Source: Gaiellaceae bacterium (GTDB lineage Bacteria; Actinomycetota; Thermoleophilia; Gaiellales; Gaiellaceae). From it: a stretch of 64,000 bases of DNA. Below the pieces are notes generated by a model. It was given only the letters and a program-made list of their open reading frames with translations. It was not told the DNA's origin and did not search any database. Below are positions 17,092-25,631 of the stretch, piece after piece. Numbering within the stretch: position 1 is the stretch's first letter; every line of letters starts with the position of its first letter. The stretch lies in assembly GCA_026002995.1 (NCBI GenBank), contig BPGK01000001.1, forward strand, positions 2,357,988 to 2,421,987, read 5' to 3'. The translations under genes and the position numbers were made by a program.

Positions 17092-18254
17092 GGAGCCGAG
17101 CCGCCGACGAGCAACTCGTCCTCTCGCGGCTCTCGCGGCTCGACCGTCTCCTCCCGCTCTGGATCGGGCTCGCGATGGCCGGCGGCCTTCTGCTCGGAAC
17201 GCTCGTGCCGAGCCTGAACGACGGCCTCGAGAGGCTTCAGATCGGGACCGTCTCGCTGCCGATCGCGATCGGCCTGCTGGCGATGATGTACCCGGTCCTC
17301 GCGAAGGTGCGCTACGAGGATCTCGGGCGCATGAGCGACGACGGCGTCGGCAACTGGCGCTTCTTCGGCACCTCGCTCTTCCTCTCGTGGATCGTCGGGC
17401 CCGCGCTCATGTTCGCGCTCGCGTGGATCTTCCTCGCCGACCAGCCGGAGTATCGGACGGGCGTCATCGTCGTCGGGCTCGCGCGTTGCATCGCGATGGT
17501 GCTCGTCTGGAACGACATCGCGCTCGGCGATCGCGAGCGGGCGGCGATCCTCGTCGTCTTCAACGCGCTCTTCCAGGTCGCCGCCTACGCGCTCCTCGGC
17601 TACTTCTATCTGACCCTCCTGCCCGGCTGGCTCGGCTTCGACACGCAGGGTTTCGACGTCGGGATCTGGGAGATCGCGCGCACGGTGCTCGTCTTCCTCG
17701 GCATCCCCTTGCTCGCCGGCTACCTGACGCGCGTGATCGGCATCCGCCGGCGCGGCCGCGACTGGTACGAGACGAGCCTCATCCCGCGCATCGCGCCGAT
17801 CACCCTCTACGCGCTGCTCTTCACCATCGTCGTCCTGTTCGCGATTCAGGGAGAGGAGATCACCTCGCAGCCGCTCGATGTCGCGCGCATCGCGCTGCCG
17901 CTCTTCGCGTACTTCGCCCTCATGTGGCTCCTCGGCTTCGGCGCCGGGCGGCTCCTGGGGTTCCCGTACCCCCAGACGGCCGCGCTCTCCTTCACGGTCG
18001 CCTCGAACGACTTCGAGCTCGCGATCGCGGTCGCCGTCGGCGTCTTCGGCGCCGCGTCGGGGCAGGCTCTTGCCGGCGTCGTCGGCCCACTGATCGAGGT
18101 TCCCGTCCTCGTCGCGCTCGTCTACGTCGCGCTCTGGCTCAGGCGTCGCTTGGCCTGGCCACCGTACCCCCTCGCCCCCCGCCGCGCGCACGCGCATGCA
18201 GTCGCTCCTCCAGCCCGAGAGGCCGCCGAACAGGGAACGCCTGCTGCTCCCTGA
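17088..18254 (+). CDS. acr3: ACR3-family arsenite efflux transporter
   Basis: The 388-residue membrane protein has ten predicted helices and the ACR3 signatures: ARCIAMVLVWN with the essential Cys, and ALSFTVASNDFELAIAVAVGVFG near residue 310. It exports As(III) using the proton gradient and completes the arsR-arsC detoxification set 8 kb away. The C-terminus has an Ala/Pro/His-rich tail. GTG 17088 is the only reasonable start because the frame upstream is closed. An ArsR-type operator lies in its promoter. Confidence 0.95.
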   Translation: MRSRAADEQLVLSRLSRLDRLLPLWIGLAMAGGLLLGTLVPSLNDGLERLQIGTVSLPIAIGLLAMMYPVLAKVRYEDLGRMSDDGVGNWRFFGTSLFLSWIVGPALMFALAWIFLADQPEYRTGVIVVGLARCIAMVLVWNDIALGDRERAAILVVFNALFQVAAYALLGYFYLTLLPGWLGFDTQGFDVGIWEIARTVLVFLGIPLLAGYLTRVIGIRRRGRDWYETSLIPRIAPITLYALLFTIVVLFAIQGEEITSQPLDVARIALPLFAYFALMWLLGFGAGRLLGFPYPQTAALSFTVASNDFELAIAVAVGVFGAASGQALAGVVGPLIEVPVLVALVYVALWLRRRLAWPPYPLAPRRAHAHAVAPPAREAAEQGTPAAP

Positions 18255-18255
18255 A

Positions 18256-18290
18256 CGACGGGGGGCGGCCGCCAGGGCCGCCCCCCGTCG
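18256..18290. terminator. Strong bidirectional terminator hairpin between acr3 and pstS
   Basis: A perfect 14-bp GC-rich stem with a seven-base loop begins one base after the acr3 stop codon and lies between two convergent genes. There is no long T-run on either side. Confidence 0.75.
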
Positions 18291-18314
18291 GGCAGGTGTG
18301 GGGTGGAGGAAGGA

Positions 18315-19304
18315 CTAGCTCTTCCGCGCCTGCCGCACGGACAGCAGGAAGTACCTCTTCGCCCGCTTGAGCTGCGCCTTGGTCAGCGGGACGAAGTCCG
18401 CGCGCCGAGCGATGGCCGCCTCGTTGTCGAAGATGAAGCGCAGGAACGCCTGCACCTCGGGTCGCTTGAAGGAGACGCCCTTCGCGTAGATGAAGAGGGG
18501 TCGGGCAAGCGGCTTGTACGACCCGTCCTGCGCGCTCTTGACGCTCGGGGCGACGCACTGGCCGGTCTTCGGGTTCCTGATCTCGAGCGCCTTGAGCCGG
18601 CTCTTGTTCTCCTCGTAGTACGAGTACCCGAAGTAGCCCATCGCGCCTCGGTCACCCGCGACACCCTGAACCGTGACGTTGTCGTCCTCGGTGCCGAGGT
18701 AGTCCGACCGGCTCGCCTTCGCCTTGCCCACGATCGCCTCGGTGAAGTAGTCGAAGGTGCCCGAATCGGTGCCGGCGCCGTAGAGCCTCAGTGGGACATC
18801 TGGGAAGCCCGGCCGGATCTCCTTCCAGTTCGAGATCTTCGATCCCGGCTCCCAGATCCTCTTGAGCTCCTCGACGGAGAGGCACGTCGCCCACGTGTTC
18901 TGTGGGTTGACGACGACCGTCAGCGCGTCGTTCGCGACCGTGAAGGCGCGCCACGGAACGACACCGTTCTTCTTGCACTCGGCCGCCTCGGCCAGCTTCA
19001 TCGGCCGCGAGGCGTTCTGGAGGTCGGTCTCCCCCTTGCAGAAGCGCTGGAACCCGCCTCCGGTGCCGGAGATCCCCACCGTGATGCGCACGTTCTTCGC
19101 GCCGGCTCGGTTGAAGAGCTCGGCTGCCGCCGTCGTGTACGGGCCGACCGTCGACGAGCCGTCGGCGACGATGGTCCCCCGCAGCTTCGAGTAGTCCGGC
19201 TTCTTCGCTTGCGACGTCGCGCCCGTAGCGACGGACGCAACGACGAGACATGCGATCGCGCCCGCGGCGACAGCCCCCGGACGCCACCCTGAGATGCGCT
19301 TCAT
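18315..19304 (-). CDS. pstS: Phosphate ABC transporter substrate-binding protein (first copy)
   Basis: PstS binds phosphate outside the membrane and delivers it to PstCA. The 329-residue protein starts with a Sec-type signal (MKRISGWRP..., hydrophobic core to about residue 28, likely cut after TSQA). The binding motifs are DGSSTVGPYT, GISGTGGGFQRFC, NASRP, GAGTDSGTFDYF and GAMGYFGYSYY. It has no clear lipobox, unlike the second PstS. A good ribosome site (AGGAGG) precedes ATG 19304. It is downstream of phoU but has its own PHO-box-like repeats in the 180-base gap. Confidence 0.95.
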   Translation of the reverse strand: MKRISGWRPGAVAAGAIACLVVASVATGATSQAKKPDYSKLRGTIVADGSSTVGPYTTAAAELFNRAGAKNVRITVGISGTGGGFQRFCKGETDLQNASRPMKLAEAAECKKNGVVPWRAFTVANDALTVVVNPQNTWATCLSVEELKRIWEPGSKISNWKEIRPGFPDVPLRLYGAGTDSGTFDYFTEAIVGKAKASRSDYLGTEDDNVTVQGVAGDRGAMGYFGYSYYEENKSRLKALEIRNPKTGQCVAPSVKSAQDGSYKPLARPLFIYAKGVSFKRPEVQAFLRFIFDNEAAIARRADFVPLTKAQLKRAKRYFLLSVRQARKS

Positions 19305-19383
19305 CTCTTTCTGCTCCTCCTGTCGAGTAGGTGGTGCCTGCCGCTTGCGATGGTGGCGACCCTCGACCGGGAGGTGGGCTCAC

Positions 19384-19416
19384 AGGGCGTGAACACGTCG
19401 TCACAGGGTGGTAAAT
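19384..19416 (-). promoter_or_regulatory. PHO-box-like repeats upstream of pstS
   Basis: Read on the minus strand, three 11-base units lie end to end: ATTTACCACCC (19416-19406), a weak TGTGACGACGT (19405-19395) and GTTCACGCCCT (19394-19384). The outer units match the PHO core spaced by exactly two repeats. They lie about 80-110 bases before the pstS start. Confidence 0.5.
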
Positions 19417-19484
19417 GCCACCGTGCGCGGAGGTCAGGAGCGCGCACCGCGCGTGCCGGCGCAGTGACCGACGTTAGGAGGACA

Positions 19485-20147
19485 TCAGCGCGAGGCGTCG
19501 GTGAACTCGGTCAGCTCGCCGGTGACGAGGAACGCCGTCTGCTCGCCGATGTCCACCGCGTTGTCGCCGATCCGCTCGAAGCAGCGTGCGACGGTGACCT
19601 GGCGCATCCCCCACTCGAGCGCCTGCGCATCGTGAACGTGCTCCAAGACGTCCTGGAACACCTGCCGATTCGCGCGGTCGACGAGCTCGTCGAGCTGGTG
19701 GAGCTCCCGCGCCTTCTCGACGTCGCGCTCGGCGAACGCGGTGAGCGCGAGCTTGACCATCTCGGCGCAGCGCTCGCCCATGTCGACGAGGCTCTCGAGG
19801 ATTCCGCGCTGCGCTCCGAGGTGGGCGGAGAGCTTCGTGAGCTTCGCGATCGTCACGCACTGGTCGCCCATCCGCTCGAGGTGGAGACCACCGTGGAGGA
19901 GCGCGAGAACGAGGCGCAGATCCGAGGCGACCGGAGTCTGGCGCGCGAGCACGAGCTCGACCCCCCGCTCGATGGCGACGTAGCGCTCGTCGATCTCGTC
20001 GTCGAAGGCGATGACCTCGTCGCACAGCTCGACGTCCTGCGTGCGCAGCGCGTCGTTGACACCTCGCACCGCGCGGAGGACGACCTCGCCGGCCTCCTGG
20101 AACCCGGCCTCGAGCGCATCGAGCTCAGCCTGGAGCTCGATCCTCAT
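19485..20147 (-). CDS. phoU: Phosphate transport regulator PhoU
   Basis: PhoU links the Pst transporter to the Pho sensor kinase and dampens signalling when phosphate is plentiful. The 220-residue helical protein has two PhoU repeats; acidic metal-binding motifs appear as [10 protein letters not shown] with [13 protein letters not shown] in the first repeat and [11 protein letters not shown] with [13 protein letters not shown] in the second. ATG 20147 overlaps the pstB stop by four bases (ATGA), fixing the start and showing coupling. Confidence 0.95.
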   Translation of the reverse strand: MRIELQAELDALEAGFQEAGEVVLRAVRGVNDALRTQDVELCDEVIAFDDEIDERYVAIERGVELVLARQTPVASDLRLVLALLHGGLHLERMGDQCVTIAKLTKLSAHLGAQRGILESLVDMGERCAEMVKLALTAFAERDVEKARELHQLDELVDRANRQVFQDVLEHVHDAQALEWGMRQVTVARCFERIGDNAVDIGEQTAFLVTGELTEFTDASR

Positions 20148-21007
20148 CCGAACCTCCCCGTCACGTAGTCCTCCGTGCGCTTGTCGGACGGCATCGTGAA
20201 GATCTTCGTCGTCGTGTCGTACTCGACGAGGACGCCTCGACGAGCGCTGCCGTCCTCGTTCACGACGACACTGAAGAAGGCCGTCATGTCGGCGACGCGC
20301 GCCGCTTGCTGCATGTTGTGCGTGACGATGACGATCGTGTACTCGCGCTTGAGGTCGTGCATGAGGTCTTCGATGCGCGTGGTCGAGATCGGGTCGAGCG
20401 CGGAGGCGGGCTCGTCCATGAGGATCACGTCGGGCTCGACCGCGAGCGCCCGGGCGATGCAGAGGCGCTGCTGCTGGCCGCCGGAGAGGCCGAGCGCGTT
20501 GTCCTTGAGCCGGTCCTTCACCTCGTCCCAGAGCGCCGCTTGCCGGAGCGCGCCCTCGACGCGGTCGTCCAGGTCGCCCTTCATTCCGAGCACGCGCGGC
20601 CCGAAGGCGACGTTGTCGTAGATCGACTTCGGGAAGGGGTTCGGCTTCTGGAACACCATCCCGATGCGCCGTCGGATCTCGACCGGGTCGATGTCCTTCG
20701 CGTACAGGTCTTGGCCGTGGTAGAGCACCGAGCCGACCACCTTCGCGCCGGGGATCAAGTCGTTCATCCGGTTGAAGCACCGGATGAACGTGCTCTTCCC
20801 GCACCCCGACGGCCCGATGAAGGCCGTGACCGTGTTCTTGTAGACGTCGAGCGCGACCTCTTCGATCGCCGGCGTCCCCGAGTAGTAGACCCCGAGATCG
20901 CGCACGGAGAAGACCTTCTCCCGACGCTCGATCTCCGCCCGCTCGAGGGCGGTGGAGGTCTGAGCGATGCGCGTGCTGTCGATCTGCGGAGCTTCCATCT
21001 GCGTCAT
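20144..21007 (-). CDS. pstB: Phosphate ABC transporter ATPase
   Basis: PstB powers phosphate uptake. The 287-residue protein has Walker [10 protein letters not shown], signature LSGGQQQR, Walker [14 protein letters not shown] and switch His in [21 protein letters not shown] after Walker A is specific to PstB. It starts at ATG 21007, four bases after the pstA stop. The first 35 residues are an extension before the ABC domain proper. Confidence 0.97.
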   Translation of the reverse strand: MTQMEAPQIDSTRIAQTSTALERAEIERREKVFSVRDLGVYYSGTPAIEEVALDVYKNTVTAFIGPSGCGKSTFIRCFNRMNDLIPGAKVVGSVLYHGQDLYAKDIDPVEIRRRIGMVFQKPNPFPKSIYDNVAFGPRVLGMKGDLDDRVEGALRQAALWDEVKDRLKDNALGLSGGQQQRLCIARALAVEPDVILMDEPASALDPISTTRIEDLMHDLKREYTIVIVTHNMQQAARVADMTAFFSVVVNEDGSARRGVLVEYDTTTKIFTMPSDKRTEDYVTGRFG

Positions 21008-21011
21008 GGCC

Positions 21012-21890
21012 TCACCATTGCTTGCGGTAGCGGTTCCGGAGGACGATTGCCAGGGCGTTCATGCTCAGGACGATGACGAGCAGGACGATCGCCCCGGCGG
21101 CGGCGAGTGTCTGGAACGTCGGGTCCGGCTGCTTCGTCCAGTTGTAGATCTGGACGGGGAGCGCCGTGTAGGCGCCGAGGAGCGTCGGATCGAAGGCGAC
21201 GTAGACGACGGCGCCGACCATGATCAGCGGCGCCGTCTCGCCGACCGCGCGCGAGAGCGCGAGGATCGACCCGGTCGCCATGCCCGGGATCGCCGCAGGA
21301 AGCACCTGGCGCCAGATGACCTGCCACTTCGTCGCCCCGAGCGCGAACGCGCCCTGCCGGATCGAGTCGGGCACCGACCGGATCGCCTCGCGCGAGGCGA
21401 CGACGACGGTCGGGAGGACGACGAGCGTGAGGATCAGCGCGCCCGCGAGCACGACGCGACCGAGCCCGATCCCGCGCACGATGAACGCGAGCCCGAGGAT
21501 CCCGTACACGATCGATGGAACCGCCGCGAGGTTCTGGATGTTCACCTCGATCAGGCGGTTGTACCAGCGCTCGCGGTTCGCGTACTCCTCGAGGTAGATG
21601 GCGGTGAAGATGCCGATCGGGACCGACATCAGCAGAACGAGAGCCCCGAGGTAGAGGGTGGCGAGGATGGCCGGCCGCGCGCCCGCCTCGTCTGCGATCG
21701 TCGACGGCGGCTCGGTGAGGAGCTGACGGTCGAGCTCCGGCCAGCCGGTGACGGCGGTGTCGACGAGGAGGATCGTGAGCGTCCCGAACGCGACGAGCAT
21801 CGCGAAGAGCATCGCGGCCTGGAAGACGCGGTTGCGCCACACCCGGCGCTGGCGGCCGGTTGGGAGCGACGACTCGAGCGTCGTCATCAC
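21012..21890 (-). CDS. pstA: Phosphate ABC transporter permease PstA
   Basis: This 292-residue inner-membrane permease has six helices and the PstA coupling-loop region [62 protein letters not shown] is typical of PstA. Starts GTG 21890 and ATG 21887 are adjacent and overlap the pstC stop; either fits. Confidence 0.95.
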   Translation of the reverse strand: MMTTLESSLPTGRQRRVWRNRVFQAAMLFAMLVAFGTLTILLVDTAVTGWPELDRQLLTEPPSTIADEAGARPAILATLYLGALVLLMSVPIGIFTAIYLEEYANRERWYNRLIEVNIQNLAAVPSIVYGILGLAFIVRGIGLGRVVLAGALILTLVVLPTVVVASREAIRSVPDSIRQGAFALGATKWQVIWRQVLPAAIPGMATGSILALSRAVGETAPLIMVGAVVYVAFDPTLLGAYTALPVQIYNWTKQPDPTFQTLAAAGAIVLLVIVLSMNALAIVLRNRYRKQW

Positions 21891-22822
21891 TCGTAGACCT
21901 CCCGGAACTTCCGGACGAGCCGGATCGAGATGAGGTTCATGATCAGCGTCATGACGAAGAGAGTCAGGCCCACGGCGAAGATCGTCTTGTACTCGATCGA
22001 GCCCGTCGGGACGTCGCCATTGCCGGTCGCGCCGATGAACGCCGTCATGGTCGAGATCGTTTCCCGAGGATCGAACGTGATCTGCGGGAGCTGACCGGCC
22101 GCGATCAGCACGATCATCGTCTCGCCTACGGCGCGCGAGAACGCGAGCACGAAGGCGGCGATGATGCCCGAGATCGCAGCCGGGACGACGACGCGGGTCG
22201 ATACCTGGAGCTTGTCGGCGCCGAGGGCGTACCCCCCGTCGCGCAGGTCACGAGGCACGGCCGCCATCGCGTCCTCCGAGAGCGAGGCCACGGTCGGGAT
22301 GAGCATGATCCCGAGGACGATGCTCGCGGAGAGCGCGTTGAAGATCTCGACCTCGATCCCGATGTCGCGAATGAACGGCGTCACGAAGGTGAGCGCGAAG
22401 TACCCGAGGACGACGGTCGGAATCGCAGCGAGGATCTCCAGGATCGGCTTGAGGAAGCGGGTGACGCTCTCGCGAGCGTACTCGCTGAGGTAGATCGCGA
22501 CGCCGAGTCCGAGCGGGAACGCGATGAGCGAGGACCAGAAGGAGATCACGAGCGTCCCGACGACGAGCGGGACGACGCCGAACTCCGGCTCGAGGAAGAG
22601 CGGCGCCCAGGTCGTGCCGGTGAGGAACTCCCACGGCGAGACGATCCGGAAGAAGTCGATGGCCGGCAGCACGAGCGAGAGGACGATGCCGACCGTCGTC
22701 AGCACCGAGATCGTCGCCGCGACGAAGAGGACAACCTGGACGACAACCTCGCCGAGGCGGATCCGCTTCTTCGGCAGGGCGACGCTCGACGCGGCGTCGT
22801 AGGGTAGGTCGAGCGACGCCAT
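21887..22822 (-). CDS. pstC: Phosphate ABC transporter permease PstC
   Basis: This is the partner permease of PstA. The 311-residue protein has a leading helix (VVVQVVLFVAATISVLTTVGIV), the periplasmic loop WEFLTGTTWAPLF, and the coupling region LRDGGYALGADKLQVSTRVVVPAAISGI. The PstC motif FLKPILEILAAIPTVVLGYFAL is present. ATG 22822 shares its first base with the pstS2 stop (TGATG), so translation is coupled. Confidence 0.95.
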   Translation of the reverse strand: MASLDLPYDAASSVALPKKRIRLGEVVVQVVLFVAATISVLTTVGIVLSLVLPAIDFFRIVSPWEFLTGTTWAPLFLEPEFGVVPLVVGTLVISFWSSLIAFPLGLGVAIYLSEYARESVTRFLKPILEILAAIPTVVLGYFALTFVTPFIRDIGIEVEIFNALSASIVLGIMLIPTVASLSEDAMAAVPRDLRDGGYALGADKLQVSTRVVVPAAISGIIAAFVLAFSRAVGETMIVLIAAGQLPQITFDPRETISTMTAFIGATGNGDVPTGSIEYKTIFAVGLTLFVMTLIMNLISIRLVRKFREVYE

Positions 22823-23742
22823 CAGCTGGTCGCGGACACCGCCGCGTCGAGCTTCGCGAGCTGCTCGTCGATCTGCGCCTGCGACATGGGAACGAAGAGC
22901 GCCTCCTGCGCCACGGTGCGGGCGTTCTCGAGCGCGTAGCGGACGAACGCCTCCACGTTTTCGTTCCCGCGGAGTGAGGCCAGACTGACGTAGATGAAGA
23001 GCGGTCGCGAGAGCGGCGTGTACGTGCCGTTCTGCGCGGACTCGATGCTCGGAGCGACACACCCGTTCCCACCGTCGACCTCGAGCGCCTTCAGCTTGTC
23101 CTGGTTCTGCTCGAAGTACGAGAACCCGAAGTAGCCGAGCCCGCCGCGGTTGCCCGCGACCCCCTGCACCGTCACGTTGTCGTCCTCGGTGGCCGAGTAG
23201 TCCGTCCTGCTCGCTCCAGCCTCGCCGTTGATCGCCTCGGTGAAGTAGTCGAAGGTCCCCGAGTCGGTGCCGGCGCCGAAGAGCTGGAGGGGAACGTCGG
23301 GGAACGAGGGATCGACCTGCTTCCAGTTCGTCACCGTCGAGCCCGGCCTCCAGATGGCGTGGAGCTGCTCGACCGTGAGGCAGTCGGCCCAGTCGTTCTG
23401 CGGGTTGACGACGTTCGTCAGCGCGTCGATCGCGACCTGGAGCTCGACGTACTCGACGCCGTTTTCCTCGCAGAGCTCGACCTCCTCGGCGCGGATCGGC
23501 CGAGACGCGTTCGAGATGTCGGTCTCGCCGGCACAGAAGCGCTCGAACCCACCCCCGGTACCGGAGATACCGACGCTGACGTCGGCTCCACCGTCGCGCT
23601 TCCAGTCCTCGGCCGCCTTCGTCGTGAAGGGCCCGACGGTGCTCGAGCCGTCGGCCGTGACGCTCGCGCCACCGCCCCCGCCGCAACCGGAGACGAAGAA
23701 GACGAGCATGACGACGGCGACAGCGGGAAGGCGTCCGACCAC
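22822..23742 (-). CDS. pstS: Phosphate ABC transporter substrate-binding lipoprotein (second copy)
   Basis: The 306-residue protein is a lipoprotein form of PstS: the signal ends in a lipobox FFVSGCG, followed by a glycine run. Binding motifs are DGSSTVGPFT, GISGTGGGFERFC, NASRP, GAGTDSGTFDYF and GGLGYFGFSYF. It shares long stretches with the first PstS, so the two are paralogues. GTG 23742 was chosen because it gives a proper signal peptide and has a -10-like GACACT (23754-23749) six bases upstream. It heads the pstSCAB-phoU operon. Confidence 0.94.
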   Translation of the reverse strand: MVGRLPAVAVVMLVFFVSGCGGGGGASVTADGSSTVGPFTTKAAEDWKRDGGADVSVGISGTGGGFERFCAGETDISNASRPIRAEEVELCEENGVEYVELQVAIDALTNVVNPQNDWADCLTVEQLHAIWRPGSTVTNWKQVDPSFPDVPLQLFGAGTDSGTFDYFTEAINGEAGASRTDYSATEDDNVTVQGVAGNRGGLGYFGFSYFEQNQDKLKALEVDGGNGCVAPSIESAQNGTYTPLSRPLFIYVSLASLRGNENVEAFVRYALENARTVAQEALFVPMSQAQIDEQLAKLDAAVSATS

Positions 23743-23782
23743 GACAGCAGTGTCGCGGTCGCGGGCCGTGCGGCGGGGCGCC

Positions 23783-23815
23783 GGCTGGTGAAGATGTCGT
23801 GAAAGTCTGGTGAAG
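23783..23815 (-). promoter_or_regulatory. Triple PHO-box-like direct repeat upstream of pstS2
   Basis: Three contiguous 11-base units are read on the minus strand: CTTCACCAGAC (23815-23805), TTTCACGACAT (23804-23794) and CTTCACCAGCC (23793-23783). Each holds TTCAC[C/G] in the same phase. They fill the gap between the sensor kinase and the pst operon. Confidence 0.65.
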
Positions 23816-23819
23816 TCGG

Positions 23820-24743
23820 TCAGCCGGGAAAGGCGCAGCGAATCTCGAGCCCCTCTCCCCGACCCCCGCGCGCTTCGACGTGCCCGCCCGCCTGGGTGAC
23901 CACGTGCTTCACGATCGCGAGGCCGAGCCCGGTTCCGCGCGAGGCGCGCGCGCGATCCGAGCGGTAGAAGCGCTCGAAGAGCCGTGGGAGCTCGGCCTCC
24001 TCGACCCCGATCCCGTTGTCGCGGCCCGAGAGGACGATGCTGCCGTCGGGCGCCCGGGTCACCGAGAGCGTGAAAGCGGCGCCCGACCCGGCGTAGCGGA
24101 TCGCGTTCTCGGCGAGGTTGAGCGCGATCACGCGCAGCATGCGCGGCCGCACCCTCACGGTCAGGTCCGGCTCGCACTCGAGCCGGAGCTCGACCCCCGC
24201 GCGCTCCGCCCGCTCGCGGAGCTCCGCCAGTGCCTCCTCGAGGACCGGACGCACTGCGGTCGGGCCGAGGGCGACGACCCGCGCGCCGGACTCGAGCTCG
24301 GAGAGGAAGAGGATCTCGTCGATCAGCTCGGTGATCTGCTCGACCTCGCGCTGCGCCTGCTCAACGAGCCCGAGAACGTCCTCGCCGGGCAGCGCCGCGG
24401 TCTCGAGGAGAGTGAGGAGGCGCGCGAGCGGCGTTCGGAGCTCGTGCGAGACGGCGGCCGTGAACCCCGCGCGCAGCTCCTCATAGGCGGCGAGGTCGCC
24501 CTCGCGCGAGAGGTAGACGAGCCGCTCGGTGCGGCCGTCGACCTCGTAGGGAACGACGAGTGGGACGACGCCGAGGCCGCCGGTGAGAAGCGCCGCGGGC
24601 GCACGCGCCCCCTCGCGGATGCCCTCGACCGTCTGCCGCGCGCGTCGGCTCGCGAGGACGACCCGGTCTTGGTCGTCGAGGACGACGACCGCCTCCCGGC
24701 TCTCCTCGACGAGCGCCCGGGCACGCATCGCGTCCACGTCCAC
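23820..24743 (-). CDS. Sensor histidine kinase, PhoR/SenX3-like
   Basis: The kinase (about 307 residues) has a short N-terminal PAS-like region (EESREAVVVLDDQDRVVLAS), a dimerisation domain with phospho-acceptor His in AVSHELRTPLARLLTLLE, and the ATPase motifs LNLAENAIRY (N box), GRDNGIGV (G1) and GTGLGLAIVKHV (G2). No transmembrane helix is evident, so sensing is probably through PhoU/Pst, as in SenX3-like systems, or cytosolic. GTG 24743 fits a -10-like TAGAAC (24756-24751) seven bases upstream; GTG 24791 or ATG 24728 are alternatives. Its response regulator is probably the OmpR-type gene at 25632. Confidence 0.9.
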   Translation of the reverse strand: MDVDAMRARALVEESREAVVVLDDQDRVVLASRRARQTVEGIREGARAPAALLTGGLGVVPLVVPYEVDGRTERLVYLSREGDLAAYEELRAGFTAAVSHELRTPLARLLTLLETAALPGEDVLGLVEQAQREVEQITELIDEILFLSELESGARVVALGPTAVRPVLEEALAELRERAERAGVELRLECEPDLTVRVRPRMLRVIALNLAENAIRYAGSGAAFTLSVTRAPDGSIVLSGRDNGIGVEEAELPRLFERFYRSDRARASRGTGLGLAIVKHVVTQAGGHVEARGGRGEGLEIRCAFPG

Positions 24744-24750
24744 GCATCGG

Positions 24751-24763
24751 GTTCTAACAGAAC
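24751..24763. promoter_or_regulatory. Perfect inverted repeat over the kinase promoter
   Basis: GTTCT-AAC-AGAAC is a 13-base palindrome. It overlaps the proposed -10 of the sensor kinase and lies upstream of the RTX-protein gene on the other strand. It may be an operator; no known binding site is recognised. Confidence 0.3.
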
Positions 24764-24778
24764 GCTTGCGGAATCCTG

Positions 24779-24799
24779 AGGGCTCCGACACGGAGCCCT
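24779..24799. terminator. Small hairpin between the kinase and RTX genes
   Basis: An 8-bp stem AGGGCTCC/GGAGCCCT with a five-base loop lies in the divergent intergenic region. Because both neighbours start away from it, a terminator is unlikely; it may be a regulatory structure. Confidence 0.2.
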
Positions 24800-24849
24800 A
24801 ACGCGCGTGCCCGTCAATCTGCTCGGCCCCGAACGAAGGGAGGATGGAG

Positions 24850-25509
24850 ATGACGGGGAAGACAGGGGGAGCGGCAGCCGCGGGCCTCGCGACCGCAGCC
24901 GCGCTCGTCCTCGCCGCGGCCGCATGGGCTGCGGTGATCACCGGCACGCCCGGTGACGAGGTGCTCCGCGGCACCGACCAGGCCGACGAGATCCGCGCGC
25001 TCGCGGGAAACGACCTCGTCTACGCGCGAGCCGGCAACGACCTCGTCCGCGCGGGCGCGGGCGACGACGGCGTTCGCGCGCTGGACGGAAACGACACCGT
25101 GTACCTCGGACTCGGCGACGACCGAGCCGGTGGAGGCGCCGGGAACGACCGGATCGCCGGAGGCTCGGGCTCCGATCACGTCGCCGGTGGTGCCGGGAAC
25201 GACCGCGTCTCCGGAAACCGGGACGACGACGTCGTGCACGGCCACGAGGGGAATGACGACCTCTTCGGCGGCTGGGGCGCCGACCGCGTCTTCGGCGGCG
25301 AGGGCAACGACGCGCTCCACGCGCTGGCGCCGGACGGGGAGCGCGACCTGCTCGCCTGCGGTGGCGGCCAGGACAAGGCGTTCCTCCTCCGCAGCGAGCG
25401 GCGCCTGACCCGTCTTGTCGGGTGCGAGCAGGTCGTCCTCGTGGAGGTGCTGACGGCAGATCAGCAGGAGGGCGAGCTCGCAGACGCCGACGCCGAAGCG
25501 GACGGGTAG
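24850..25509 (+). CDS. Secreted RTX-type calcium-binding repeat protein
   Basis: The 219-residue protein has a Sec-type signal (GGAAAAGLATAAALVLAAAAWAA) and then about eight nonapeptide RTX repeats, such as LAGNDLVYA, GAGDDGVRA, GAGNDRIAG and GEGNDALHA (GGxGxDxUx type), which fold as a calcium-binding beta-roll. The last 50 residues have two Cys and an acidic end. No catalytic domain is visible. GGGAGG at 24838-24843 puts the start at ATG 24850 rather than 24844. It lies between the Pho kinase and regulator genes. Function unknown; a cell-surface role is likely. Confidence 0.85.
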   Translation: MTGKTGGAAAAGLATAAALVLAAAAWAAVITGTPGDEVLRGTDQADEIRALAGNDLVYARAGNDLVRAGAGDDGVRALDGNDTVYLGLGDDRAGGGAGNDRIAGGSGSDHVAGGAGNDRVSGNRDDDVVHGHEGNDDLFGGWGADRVFGGEGNDALHALAPDGERDLLACGGGQDKAFLLRSERRLTRLVGCEQVVLVEVLTADQQEGELADADAEADG

Positions 25510-25516
25510 GACACCT

Positions 25517-25550
25517 CCCGCCTCCCCGTCCCACGAGACGGGGAGGCGGG
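25517..25550 (+). terminator. Terminator hairpin after the RTX gene
   Basis: A perfect 14-bp GC-rich stem with a six-base loop (CCACGA) begins eight bases after the stop codon and ends two bases before the PHO-box-like repeats of the next gene. No T-run follows. Confidence 0.7.
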
Positions 25551-25552
25551 CC

Positions 25553-25574
25553 GTTCACCACCTGTTTACCCGAC
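25553..25574 (+). promoter_or_regulatory. PHO-box-like direct repeat before the response regulator
   Basis: Two adjacent units, GTTCACCACCT (25553-25563) and GTTTACCCGAC (25564-25574), lie upstream of a CACAAT -10-like element (25614-25619). A third unit GTTCACCGGAT (25623-25633) overlaps the start codon. The layout suggests autoregulation by the Pho regulator. Confidence 0.6.
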
Positions 25575-25631
25575 GACAACCGCACCGCCGCCCGCGGGAT
25601 CCGCGCACCCCGGCACAATCGTGTTCACCGG

